Origin: Agromyces sp. G08B096
GTDB taxonomy: Bacteria > Actinomycetota > Actinomycetes > Actinomycetales > Microbacteriaceae
Assembly: GCF_040267705.1 (NCBI RefSeq)
Contig: NZ_CP158374.1
Span: forward strand, 1,798,001-1,862,000
Direction: 5' to 3'
Length of the DNA stretch: 64,000 nt
How positions within the stretch are numbered: the first letter of the stretch is position 1; every line of letters begins with the position of its first letter. The notes beneath the pieces were generated by a model that searched no databases, was not told where the DNA came from, and saw only the letters and a list, made by a program, of their open reading frames with translations. A program made the translations under genes and the position numbers. Shown here piece by piece: positions 39,121-48,060 of this stretch.

Positions 39121-41352
39121 CTACCCCAGGAGCCCGATCTCCGCGGCCCGCTCGACGGCGGCGCTGCGGGTGGTGACCTGGAGCTTGCGGTAGATCGACC
39201 CGACCTGGGAGCTCACGGTGTTGCGCGTCACGAACAGGCGGTCGGCGATCTCGGAGATGGTGAGGTGGGTCTGGAGGTACGGCACGAGGCGCAGTTCGGC
39301 GGGTGTGAGCGGCGAGCCGCCGAGCAGGGCTCGGCTCTTGTCGAGGGAGGCCCGGACGTCGTCGACGACGTCCGCCAGCGTCCCGATGGCGGGGCGGAGC
39401 CGCTGGAGCTCCTCGATCTCGTGCAGGAGGTGGGCGGCGGTCGCCGTGTTTCCGAGCGTGATGTACGCGCGGCTGAGTTCGATCCGCACCTTGATCGCAA
39501 AGACGGGCGTCACGTACGTGCAGAGCACCCGATCGCGCATCGCCCGGGCGAGGAGCCGCTCGGCGCGGGCCGTCTCGCGCCGTCGCAGCGCGATCCGTGC
39601 GGAGACGGCGAGGGCGAGGCAGGTGGTGAGGTAGCCGTGGAGCCCAGAGGCGTCGATCACGTCGAGGGCTCGCTCCGCATGTGCGCCGGCGGCGTCGAGC
39701 GAGCCTGCGTCGAGCTCGATGATCGCGAGCTCGGCTTCGCTCAGCAGGATCGAATCGGCGTTGCCGAACAGCATCGCCTGCCGGACGGACTCCTCGTACG
39801 CTGCGACGGCACCCTCGACGTCGCCGCTCAGCTGCAGCGCCCACCCGAGGAGGTGGAGCGCCTGGTCTCGCCAGGCGCTCGAGGGCGGTTCGCAGCTCAC
39901 CCCGTAGGTGGCGTCCCGGAGCGCGGACTCCAGCCCGTCGCGCCACATGATGGCGCGCAGCATCGCCCGTCCGGAGGCCAGGGTCGGCAGGCCGAGTTCG
40001 GCAGGCCGATCGTCGTCCATGCGCTCGAGGAGGTTCGCCCAGTGGTCGGCCTCAGCGGCGTGCCCGTCGAGCACCGCGCGCAGCCCCGCGAGCACCACCA
40101 GCGGCGGGTACGAGCAGATCGCCGTCTCGCCGAGCTCGGTCATCCAGCGCTCGATCGCGGCGATGTCTCCCGCCTGGTAGGCCGACTGGGCTCGCTCGGC
40201 GACCAGCCGAACCGAGCGCTCGTGCTCGCCGCCGGCGAGCAGGTGATCGATCGCGTGCGACATCATCTCGTGCGTCTCGTACCAGGCGGCCGCGTCCTGG
40301 TGCAGCTGCGCCTCGTGGCCGGCCTCCTCGCGCTCCAGCTCGCCGAGGAGGAACTCGCGGAACAGCTGGTGATACCGGTAGCGACCCTGTCGACGGTCGA
40401 CCGCCACGAGGAAGAGACCTCGTGATTCGAGGTCGTGCAGCGTGGCTTTCGAATCCACGCGGCCGAGCACCGCGTCGCTGCACGCGGCGATCACCTCGTC
40501 GAAGATCGCCGTGCGGCGCAGGAACTCCCGATCACTCTCATCGAGTCGCGCGAAACAGGCGCGGTACAGGTACTCCGCGATCGTCTGGTCGTCGCCCACG
40601 ACTCCGACGGGGTCGCCGCCCTCACGTGCGACGAGGGCGGCCAGCGCGACGCCCGTCGGCCAGCCCTCGGTGCGTTCGAGGAGCCGATCGAAGTCGACGT
40701 CGGAGAGGCCGGCGGCTCCGAGCCGGACGAACACCTGGCGGGCACCGGCGGCATCGAGTCTCAGGTCGGCGGCGCCGATCTCGAGCACATCGCCCGTCGG
40801 TCGAAGCCGCCCGAGGAACGGTTGCGTCTGCCGGCTGGCGAGGACGACCTGCGAACCCGCAGGGATCCGCGCGAGCGCCACCTCCAGCACGTCCTGGCAG
40901 CCGTCGGCGGATGCCTCGTGCACGTCGTCGATCATGAGGACGAACGGATCGGGGACGCGCGAGATCGCCACGGCGAGCTTCGGTGCCATCTGTCCGAGCA
41001 CCGCGGTGCCGACGGCTGGCTGTTCGGCGATGGTCATGAAGGTGTCGACCTCGGGGACGGCGGCCGCGAAGGCCGTGGCCAGCGCGCTCAGCAGTGCCGA
41101 GGGCTCGTTGTCGAAGGGGCGGAGCGTCAGCGACACCGCCGGCCGGTCCTCCGATCCCGCCCACTCGCGGAGCAGCGTCGACTTGCCGTACCCGGCGGGC
41201 GCCGTGATCGCCACGATCGATGCCGCGCGTCGCGCTCGTTCGATGATTCGGGCCCGGCTCACGAGCGGTCCGCGGTCTGGCGAGGCGGCGCGCTCGTCGA
41301 CGGCCGGGCCGCCCGCACGGTCGGCCTGACGGAGAGCCCCCTCCTGCTCCAT
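39121..41352 (-). CDS. MalT-like LuxR-family ATP-dependent transcriptional regulator
   Basis: A 743-residue STAND-type regulator. Walker A is APAGYGKST at 51-59; a Walker B-like FVLMIDDVHEA follows near 140. The middle (about 350-650) is all-helical, TPR-like. The C-terminal LuxR helix-turn-helix (about 680-743) reads LTPAELRLVPYLQTHLTISEIADRLFVTRNTVSSQVGSIYRKL with small breaks. Its stop is 10 bases from that of the CMD-like gene. It is the nearest candidate to bind the 19-bp repeats; that is inference. Confidence 0.9.
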   Translation of the reverse strand: MEQEGALRQADRAGGPAVDERAASPDRGPLVSRARIIERARRAASIVAITAPAGYGKSTLLREWAGSEDRPAVSLTLRPFDNEPSALLSALATAFAAAVPEVDTFMTIAEQPAVGTAVLGQMAPKLAVAISRVPDPFVLMIDDVHEASADGCQDVLEVALARIPAGSQVVLASRQTQPFLGRLRPTGDVLEIGAADLRLDAAGARQVFVRLGAAGLSDVDFDRLLERTEGWPTGVALAALVAREGGDPVGVVGDDQTIAEYLYRACFARLDESDREFLRRTAIFDEVIAACSDAVLGRVDSKATLHDLESRGLFLVAVDRRQGRYRYHQLFREFLLGELEREEAGHEAQLHQDAAAWYETHEMMSHAIDHLLAGGEHERSVRLVAERAQSAYQAGDIAAIERWMTELGETAICSYPPLVVLAGLRAVLDGHAAEADHWANLLERMDDDRPAELGLPTLASGRAMLRAIMWRDGLESALRDATYGVSCEPPSSAWRDQALHLLGWALQLSGDVEGAVAAYEESVRQAMLFGNADSILLSEAELAIIELDAGSLDAAGAHAERALDVIDASGLHGYLTTCLALAVSARIALRRRETARAERLLARAMRDRVLCTYVTPVFAIKVRIELSRAYITLGNTATAAHLLHEIEELQRLRPAIGTLADVVDDVRASLDKSRALLGGSPLTPAELRLVPYLQTHLTISEIADRLFVTRNTVSSQVGSIYRKLQVTTRSAAVERAAEIGLLG

Positions 41353-41448
41353 GGTTCGGAGTCTAGGGGACCCGTTTCGGCCACGGCCAGCGTTTCCGGC
41401 CCCGGCGGGTCGCCGGAGTGTACCCCCCGAACGCGTGGGGTTCCCGCC

Positions 41449-42063
41449 TCAGAGCCAGCCGTGATCGCGGGCGGCCGTGAACGCGGCGAGCCGGTTCTGG
41501 GCTCCGAGCTTGCCGATCGCGTTCGAGAGGTAGTTGCGCACGGTGCTCGGCGACAGGGAGAACTGCAGTGCGATCTCGTCGACCGTGGCGCCGGAGGCCG
41601 AGGCTCGGAGGACGTCTGTCTCGCGCCCCGTCAGCGGATTCTCGGCGGCCGCGAGGGCGTCGGCCGCGAGGTCGGGGTCGACGACGCGTTCACCGTCGCG
41701 CACGCGCCGGATCGCGTCCGCGAGCCGCTCGACGGGGTCGTCCTTCAGGAGGAATCCGCGTGCGCCCGCGCCGAGGGCGCGAGCCAGGTAGCCCGGGCGT
41801 CCGAAGGTGGTGACCACGATGACGGAGCAGTCGGGCACCGCCGTCCGCAGCGGGACGATGAGGTCGAGGCCGCTGCGACCGGGGAGCTCGATGTCGAGGA
41901 GCACGACGTCGGGGCGAAGCCGCCGTGCGGCGGCGACGACCTCGTCGCCGTGCTCCACGCCGCCGATCACCGTCAGGTCCGGCTCGAGATCGAGGAGGGC
42001 GGTGAGGGCGGTCCGCATCAGCCGCTGGTCCTCGGCGATGAGGATGGTGATCGGCTCGCTCAT
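41449..42063 (-). CDS. NarL/LuxR-type response regulator
   Basis: A 204-residue two-component regulator. Receiver domain with Glu11-Asp12, phosphoacceptor Asp57 in VVLLDIELPG, Thr in VVTTFGRPG and Lys in LLKDD. The LuxR helix-turn-helix (about 140-204) reads LTGRETDVLRASASGATVDEIA and LSPSTVRNYLSNAIGKL. Translationally coupled to the histidine kinase (ATGA overlap at 42060-42063). Resembles DesR-type regulators. Confidence 0.94.
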   Translation of the reverse strand: MSEPITILIAEDQRLMRTALTALLDLEPDLTVIGGVEHGDEVVAAARRLRPDVVLLDIELPGRSGLDLIVPLRTAVPDCSVIVVTTFGRPGYLARALGAGARGFLLKDDPVERLADAIRRVRDGERVVDPDLAADALAAAENPLTGRETDVLRASASGATVDEIALQFSLSPSTVRNYLSNAIGKLGAQNRLAAFTAARDHGWL

Positions 42064-43229
42064 GTTCGCTCCTCGGCTGGCAGCGGGACGACGGCGCGAA
42101 GTCGGAAGCCGCGCGCCATCGGTTCGGCGGTCAGTGTGCCGCCGACCGATTCGATCCGCTCGCGGAGGCCGTCGAGCCCGGTGCCGGCGGCAGCGTCCGG
42201 CCCGGCCGCCTCGCTCGCGAGTCCGGCGGTTCCGTCGGGCGCGCCGTCGTCCGCGATCTCGGCGCGCACCTCGCGGCCGCCGACGGTGAGGGCGATGGTG
42301 CAGCGCCGAGCGGCGGCGTGGCGCAGCACGTTGGTGGCGCCCTCGCGGACGACCCAGCCGAGCATGGCGTCGATGGTGATCGGCAGGGCGCGGTCGGCGG
42401 GCACGACCCTGGTCTCGACCCCGGCGTCCTCGAGAGCGCGTCGTGCCCTCACGAGTTCTTCGGCGAGGCTGACGGAACGCGAGCCGGCGACCACCGCCCG
42501 GACCTCGCCGAGCGCCTCCCGCGCGATCGCCTCGATCTCGGCGACATGTTCGGCAGCGGCATCCGGCCGTGTCGGCATGAGCCTGCGGGCCGCCTCCGAC
42601 TTCACCGCGATGACCGACAGCGAGTGCCCGATCAGGTCGTGGAGGTCGCGCGAGAAGCGCAGGCGCTCGTCGGCCACCGCGGCCACGGCCAGTCGCTCTC
42701 TCGTCCGGTCGAGCTCGCGGGCGAGCGCGACGTAGTACTGCACCAGGTAATTGCCGGCGCCTCCTGCGAACGCGGCGAAGCCGACGAGCACCGCCGTTTC
42801 CAGCGACGCGCTGCCGAACCCGACGGCCAGCGCACCGCTCACGGAGACCGCACCCACCACGCCCATCGCGAACCGACGACGGATCGCGACCGAGGCGGCC
42901 ACCGCGAGCAGCGGGAAGAGCACGGCCTCGCCGTCGGGCCAGAGCACCAGGTACCCGGTGCAGCAGAGCAGCAGGGCGAGGAAGAGCAGCTCGGTCGTCG
43001 CGGTCGGCCGCCGCGGTGAGCCCGAGGCCAGTCGGACCGCGGCACCGAACACGGCACCGAGCAGGAGGACGAATCCGCACCGGGCCCAGTCACCGGTCGC
43101 GAGCCCCGCCACGAGCGGCGCCACGAGGAGCACCGGCGCGGCGATCAGCGCGAGCCAGGGCCCCGGCCGATAGGCGACCCAGGCCGGTGGCGCCGCCTCG
43201 TCCTGTCCTCGCCGGTCGATCGTCGTCAT
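42060..43229 (-). CDS. Sensor histidine kinase (HisKA_3 type, DesK-like)
   Basis: About 389 residues. N-terminal half holds five or six membrane helices (WLALIAAPVLLVAPLVAGL, CGFVLLLGAVFGAAV, ELLFLALLLCCTGYLVLW, AVLFPLLAVAASVAI, further). The phosphoacceptor His lies in RFSRDLHDLIGHSLSVI (about 198), followed by the ATPase with GWVVREGATNVLRHA and GTGLDGLRERI. Partner of the following response regulator. ATG at 43229 chosen; a start further upstream at 43250 is possible. Confidence 0.92.
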   Translation of the reverse strand: MTTIDRRGQDEAAPPAWVAYRPGPWLALIAAPVLLVAPLVAGLATGDWARCGFVLLLGAVFGAAVRLASGSPRRPTATTELLFLALLLCCTGYLVLWPDGEAVLFPLLAVAASVAIRRRFAMGVVGAVSVSGALAVGFGSASLETAVLVGFAAFAGGAGNYLVQYYVALARELDRTRERLAVAAVADERLRFSRDLHDLIGHSLSVIAVKSEAARRLMPTRPDAAAEHVAEIEAIAREALGEVRAVVAGSRSVSLAEELVRARRALEDAGVETRVVPADRALPITIDAMLGWVVREGATNVLRHAAARRCTIALTVGGREVRAEIADDGAPDGTAGLASEAAGPDAAAGTGLDGLRERIESVGGTLTAEPMARGFRLRAVVPLPAEERT

Positions 43230-43257
43230 CACGTCACACTCCCCGCGCAAATCTACG

Positions 43258-43755
43258 TCAGCGCCCGGCGACGGCGTCTGCGGCCACGGCGGAGCGTCGC
43301 GCGGAGCTGCGCGGGAGCCCGACCATCAGCGTCGCCCCGGTCGCGAGGTGCATCGCCACGAGCGTGAGGACGACCGGCGCGGCGGCACCGGTCGTCGCCG
43401 GGCCGAGGAGCGAGAGCGCGAGCAGCGTCCAGCCGAGGATCGTGAAGATGCGCGCGCCGCGCCGGGCGAACCGTTCGAGGAGCGCGAGCACCGCCCAGGC
43501 GGCCGCACCTGCGATGAGCGCGACCGTGCCGATCGCGGCCGGGCCGACGGTCTGCGCCTGCACCCCGGAACCGATCGCGAGGTCGAGGCCAAGTCCGGGG
43601 ACCGCGACCACCCAGACGACGAGCGGCAACGTGATGGCGGCGGCAAGGGTCGCGAGACGGCGGAGCCGCCGCCGCGCGTCGGTGGTCGTCGTACGCGCGT
43701 CGCCGACGGGTGCGTCCTGGTCTGAGGTCTGGTGAGCTCGTGTCGTCTCATGCAT
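43258..43755 (-). CDS. DUF6069 family membrane protein
   Basis: A 165-residue protein with four membrane helices (LATLAAAITLPLVVWVVAVPG, GPAAIGTVALIAGAAAWAVLALL, ARIFTILGWTLLALSLLG, VVLTLVAMHLATGATLMVGL). Layout matches the DUF6069 family. It is the first gene of the operon with the histidine kinase and response regulator (28-base gap), so it could be sensed or controlled by them. Function unknown. Confidence 0.85.
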   Translation of the reverse strand: MHETTRAHQTSDQDAPVGDARTTTTDARRRLRRLATLAAAITLPLVVWVVAVPGLGLDLAIGSGVQAQTVGPAAIGTVALIAGAAAWAVLALLERFARRGARIFTILGWTLLALSLLGPATTGAAAPVVLTLVAMHLATGATLMVGLPRSSARRSAVAADAVAGR

Positions 43756-43856
43756 GAGATCGACGCTACGAACGTCTGCGCCGGGCCGGCAGAGACGAAT
43801 GTCACCGATTCGACGGGATGGATGTCCCGTGATGCGAGTTCCAGTCGCACAGAGTC

Positions 43857-44852
43857 TCAGCCGGCGGCCGCGTGGCGCCCGTGCGAATCGAACACCTGCT
43901 CACGGATCACATCGAGCGTTCGGGCCACAGCGAGCGTCGCGGCCCGATCGTGTGCAGCGACCCGGCGCTCCCCTGCGGCGAGTGCGTCGGCGACAGCTCG
44001 GAGCATCGGCCGGAATCCAGACCCCTCTCGGGGATGCTCCACGCGCCCGGGCGAGTGGAGGATCGCCTCGGCCGAGCCCGCGTGGACTCTCCCGATGGTG
44101 CTGGCCCAGAACATCGGCTCGATCGTGATCCACCCGAGCGTGCCGCTGATCGTCGCGGACTGGTCGAGGAAGCCGATCGCCGAGCATCCGATGTCGGCCC
44201 GTGATCCGTTCGCGAAGATGAGCGTGGCGCGGGCCTCGACGTCGATTCCATCTGCGACGACTCCGGATGCGTGGACCTCGACCGGCTCTCCGAGCACCCA
44301 CTGCGCCAGCGTGACGGCATAGATTCCTCGGTCGAGCACGGCGCTGTCGCCGCGCTCGGTGGTCCAAACCCGGCCGGTCGGCGGCGTCGGCATACCGAAG
44401 GTCGCCGAGATGCTTCGAGGTTCTCCCGTGAGACCGGCCTTCACGCGCTGGAGCAGATCGACGTGCAGCGGATTGCACTTCATCCACATCGCCTCCATCG
44501 CGAACACACCCGAGGCATCGGCGGCGTCGAAGATCTGCGCGATCTCTGCAGCGCTTGAGGCCATCGGCTTTTCGATGAGCACGTGCTTGCCTGCGGAGAT
44601 CGCCTCGAGTGCGATCGTCGCGTGGGTCGCGATCGGTGTCGCGATGTAGACCGCGTCGACCTCGTCGCGTCGCAGCACCTCGGCCATGTCCGTCGTCGCG
44701 CTGGCGATCCCATACCGCCCGGCGAACACCGAGGTGCGTGTCTCGTCGCGACCCCAGACGACGATCACGCTGTCGTCGCCGAATACGGTCTGCAGGTCGG
44801 GAACGAGCTGGTGCGAGATCATGCCGGTTCCGAGAATCGCCCATCGCGTCAT
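43857..44852 (-). CDS. Gfo/Idh/MocA family oxidoreductase
   Basis: A 331-residue NAD(P)-dependent sugar-type dehydrogenase. N-terminal Rossmann motif AILGTGMISHQL, the EKPMA signature with the catalytic Lys region, and the C-terminal substrate domain. Last gene of the hexuronate operon, overlapping gntK by ATGA. Substrate is unknown; oxidation of a glycoside or sugar acid is likely from context. Confidence 0.9.
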   Translation of the reverse strand: MTRWAILGTGMISHQLVPDLQTVFGDDSVIVVWGRDETRTSVFAGRYGIASATTDMAEVLRRDEVDAVYIATPIATHATIALEAISAGKHVLIEKPMASSAAEIAQIFDAADASGVFAMEAMWMKCNPLHVDLLQRVKAGLTGEPRSISATFGMPTPPTGRVWTTERGDSAVLDRGIYAVTLAQWVLGEPVEVHASGVVADGIDVEARATLIFANGSRADIGCSAIGFLDQSATISGTLGWITIEPMFWASTIGRVHAGSAEAILHSPGRVEHPREGSGFRPMLRAVADALAAGERRVAAHDRAATLAVARTLDVIREQVFDSHGRHAAAG

Positions 44853-45382
44853 ACGTTCCTCCTGAGAGAGGCGAGGGCGCGGTCGGCAGCGTCGATGACC
44901 GGGAGTTCGAGATCCACGACGAAGCCGCGCTCATCGTCGGCGAGGAGTTCGAGAGTCGCCAGTTGCGAGGCGAGCATCGATGCGGGCATGAAATGCCCGG
45001 TGCGCTGCCCGATCCGCTCCGCGAGCGCCTCCTCTGAACCGTGCACGTGCACGAAGGCGGGATCCGTTTCACTGACCCGGGTCAGGAAGACGCGGTACGA
45101 ACGCTTGAGCGCCGAACACGACACCACGACCGGATGTCCCGCCTGGTGCTCGTCCCGGGCGCGGGCGGCGACCCTCGCGAGCCACGGCCACCGGTCCGCA
45201 TCGGTGAGCGGGATGCCCGCGGCCATCTGGGCCTTCGCCTCTGCGGTGTGCAGGTCGTCGGCTTCCACGAGCACGGCGTCGAGGCGCTCGCTCAGCGCCG
45301 CAGCGAGGGTCGACTTGCCGGCGCCGGCCACCCCCATCACGACGACGACGGCCCGCGTGCCGGTGCCGGCCGCGGCATCCAT
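44849..45382 (-). CDS. gntK: Gluconokinase
   Basis: About 177 residues, P-loop kinase phosphorylating gluconate to 6-phosphogluconate. Walker A GVAGAGKSTLA, DDLHT, the TDADRWPWL motif, SCSALKRSYR and GHFMPASMLASQLATLE are gluconokinase signatures. ATG at 45382; a GTG at 45389-45391 overlaps the manD stop and is an alternative start. It ends with an ATGA overlap onto the oxidoreductase gene. No KDG kinase is present in the operon. Confidence 0.92.
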   Translation of the reverse strand: MDAAAGTGTRAVVVVMGVAGAGKSTLAAALSERLDAVLVEADDLHTAEAKAQMAAGIPLTDADRWPWLARVAARARDEHQAGHPVVVSCSALKRSYRVFLTRVSETDPAFVHVHGSEEALAERIGQRTGHFMPASMLASQLATLELLADDERGFVVDLELPVIDAADRALASLRRNV

Positions 45383-45387
45383 CTGGC

Positions 45388-46632
45388 TCACCAGTCGTGG
45401 ACCGTGCCGTCGAGGAGCCGGTTGTATGGCAGGTACGCCTGCTCGTACGGGTACTTCCCCGCTTCGTCGACGTCGAGTTCCACGCCCAGTCCCGGTTGGT
45501 GGCCGGGGTGCAGGTAGCCGTCGATCCAGGTGAACGACTGCTCGAACACCTGGTCGGTCTTCGCCCCATGCCGCATGTACTCCTGGATGCCGAAGTTGTG
45601 GATCGACAGTCCCAGGTGCATCGCCGCGGCCATGCCGACCGGACTGATGTCGGTGGGTCCGTGCATGCCCGACTTGATCTGATACATCGCGGCATAGTCC
45701 AGAGTCTTCTTGAGCGGGCTGATGCCGCCCATGTGCGTGACCGCCCCGCGCACGTAGTCGATGAGCTGGTCGCGGATGATGTCCTTGAAGTCCCACACGG
45801 TGTTGAAGATCTCGCCGATCGCGAGCGGGGTCGTGGTGTGCTGGCGCACGAGGCGCAGCGCCTCCTGGTTCTCGGCCGGGGTGCAATCCTCGAGCCAGAA
45901 CAGGTCGTACGGCTCGAGGTCTTTGCCCAGGCGTGCCGCCTGGATCGGGGTCATGCGGTGATGTCCGTCGTGCAGGAGCGGCAGGTCGGGGCCGAACTCG
46001 TTTCGCACGGCCTCGAACACGCCCGGCAGATGGTTCAGGTACGCCCGGGTGTCCCAGTCCTCCTCCACGGGCTTCGCACCGCGCCGCGCGGGCTCGTGGT
46101 CGTATCGCACCGTCGCGTCACCCACATCGGCGCCCTGCGCCGCGATCCCGTAGATCGCCTTCAGCGTCGGCACCCCGGTCTGCACGCGGATGGCCCGGTA
46201 CCCCTGCTCCTGGTGCGCACGGATCGAATCGAACAACTCGGGCAGCTCCTTGCCCGATGCGTGCCCGTACGCCATCAGCCCGTTGCGCGAGGCGCCGCCG
46301 AGGAGTTGGTACACGGGCATCCCGGCGGCTTTGCCCTTGATGTCCCACAGCGCCATGTCGACCGAAGCGATCGCCGCCATCGTGACCGGCCCCCGTCGCC
46401 AGTACGCGGACCGGTAGAGGAACTGCCAGGTGTCCTCGATGCGGCTCGCATCGCTGCCGATGAGCAGCGGCACGACGTGCTCCCGCAGGTAGGCGACGAC
46501 GGCGAGCTCACGGCCGTTCAGGGTCGCGTCGCCGAGACCGGTCAGGCCGTCGGCGGTCGTCAGCTTCAGGGTGACGAAGTTGCGGTCGGGGCTGGTGACG
46601 ATGACCTCAGCCCGGTCGATGATCGTGCTCAT
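45388..46632 (-). CDS. manD: D-mannonate dehydratase, enolase superfamily
   Basis: A 414-residue mandelate-racemase-like dehydratase converting D-mannonate to 2-keto-3-deoxygluconate. Visible residues: metal-binding Asp in [11 protein letters not shown] with His, Glu in FWLEDCTP and Glu in AIGEIFN; the long loop typical of ManD is present ([19 protein letters not shown]). This replaces the unrelated UxuA. Encoded after uxuB by 42 bases. Some ManD-group enzymes are D-gluconate dehydratases, so minor activity is possible. Confidence 0.9.
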   Translation of the reverse strand: MSTIIDRAEVIVTSPDRNFVTLKLTTADGLTGLGDATLNGRELAVVAYLREHVVPLLIGSDASRIEDTWQFLYRSAYWRRGPVTMAAIASVDMALWDIKGKAAGMPVYQLLGGASRNGLMAYGHASGKELPELFDSIRAHQEQGYRAIRVQTGVPTLKAIYGIAAQGADVGDATVRYDHEPARRGAKPVEEDWDTRAYLNHLPGVFEAVRNEFGPDLPLLHDGHHRMTPIQAARLGKDLEPYDLFWLEDCTPAENQEALRLVRQHTTTPLAIGEIFNTVWDFKDIIRDQLIDYVRGAVTHMGGISPLKKTLDYAAMYQIKSGMHGPTDISPVGMAAAMHLGLSIHNFGIQEYMRHGAKTDQVFEQSFTWIDGYLHPGHQPGLGVELDVDEAGKYPYEQAYLPYNRLLDGTVHDW

Positions 46633-46674
46633 GTGTTGCTCCGTGGTCGCGGGGGGTCGTGGGCGGAAGTCGGA

Positions 46675-48060
46675 TCAGGATGTCTGGAGTGCCTTGACGG
46701 CGGAGGCGACGCGCGCGGCGAACACCGCGTCATCCGCAAGCCGCGCATCGAGCGCGGCGAGCAGGGCGGATGCCTCGGCGTCGGCGACCGTGGTCGGGTC
46801 GATGCTGTTCGGGGCCGGTGCGGCCCCGGCACGGACGCCGAGGATCCAGGCCGCGATTGCGCCGGCGCATCCGCCTGCCTCTTTGCCTTCTGCGAGCTCG
46901 CCGAGTGCGACCGGGACGATGCGCAGCCGCACCTTGGTGGTGGAGTCCTGCGCGATCTGCGCGAGCCGGTGCTCGATCCGGGGGTTGCGGAAGCGTTGGA
47001 GGAGCGCGGCGCGGTAGTCGGCGAGGTCGAGTCCGGGGAGCTGGCGGGCGTCGTCGTCCCAGAGGGCCTCGACCAGGTCCCGGCAGACGGGATCGTCGAT
47101 CGCGGTGCTCACTACCCGGTGACCGCGGGTCGGGCCGAAGGTCGCGAGCACGGTGTGTGCGCCGTTGAGCATCCAGAGCTTGCGCTTCTCCCAGGGCGCA
47201 AGGTCGTCGACGAACCGGGCACCGGTGGATTCCCAGTCGGGTCGACCGGCCGGAAAGTCGCCCTCGAGCGCCCAGTCCGAGAACGGCTCCGTCACGACCG
47301 GCGCCGCGTCCACCCATCCGGTGGCCCCGAGCAGCGCGCGGGACTCGGCATCCGAGTCGATCGCGGGCGTGATGCGGTCGACCGAGGTCGAGACGACCGA
47401 GACGGACTCGCTCAGCCACGCGACCAGTTCAGGCGAGACGCGGCCCGCGAGATCCATTAGCGCGCGTCGAAGCAGCCCGCCGTTGTCGGACAGATTGTCG
47501 CAGGACACGAGCGCGATCGGCCCGGATCCCGACCGGCGCCTGGCATCGAGGGCGAGCAGGATGCGGCCCAGCGCGGTCTCGGGATTCGCCTGTCCGAGTG
47601 CGCCGTCGCGGGCGAACGCGTCAGCCAGCAGCGAGAGGTCGGATGCCACAGCGGGAGCCTCGACGTCAGGGGCGCCGTCGCCGGCGAGCCGGTATCCGGC
47701 CTCGGTGATCGTGAGGGTCAGGATCGCGACATCCGGGCTCGCGACCGCCGCGACGAACGCGAGCACGTCGTCTCCGGCCTCGACGCGCACGATCGACGGC
47801 ACGACCTCGAATCGGTCGCCGTCGGCTCCACGCTCGATGAGCGTGAAGAGGCCATCCTGGGGCGTGAGCCGGTCGACGAGGTCACGGCTGCGACCAGTGA
47901 ACGCGACGATCCCCCACTCGGCGGCATCCGACGCGCGCGCGGTGTACCAGGCCTGATGGGCGCGGTGGAACGCACCCAGCCCGAGGTGAACGATCCGCTC
48001 CGGAGGTGTCGGCACGCCGGTCATGGTCCGCGACAAGCGGTGCGCTGCGGTGTCGTTCAC
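46675..48060 (-). CDS. uxuB: Mannitol dehydrogenase family protein (fructuronate reductase, UxuB-like)
   Basis: A 461-residue polyol dehydrogenase. N-terminal RIVHLGLGAFHRAHQAWYT and central SCDNLSDNGGLLR, then KLWMLNGAHTVLATFG with the catalytic Lys-Asn-His positions. Context between uxaC and manD makes D-fructuronate to D-mannonate its likely reaction. ATGA overlap with uxaC. Confidence 0.9.
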   Translation of the reverse strand: MNDTAAHRLSRTMTGVPTPPERIVHLGLGAFHRAHQAWYTARASDAAEWGIVAFTGRSRDLVDRLTPQDGLFTLIERGADGDRFEVVPSIVRVEAGDDVLAFVAAVASPDVAILTLTITEAGYRLAGDGAPDVEAPAVASDLSLLADAFARDGALGQANPETALGRILLALDARRRSGSGPIALVSCDNLSDNGGLLRRALMDLAGRVSPELVAWLSESVSVVSTSVDRITPAIDSDAESRALLGATGWVDAAPVVTEPFSDWALEGDFPAGRPDWESTGARFVDDLAPWEKRKLWMLNGAHTVLATFGPTRGHRVVSTAIDDPVCRDLVEALWDDDARQLPGLDLADYRAALLQRFRNPRIEHRLAQIAQDSTTKVRLRIVPVALGELAEGKEAGGCAGAIAAWILGVRAGAAPAPNSIDPTTVADAEASALLAALDARLADDAVFAARVASAVKALQTS

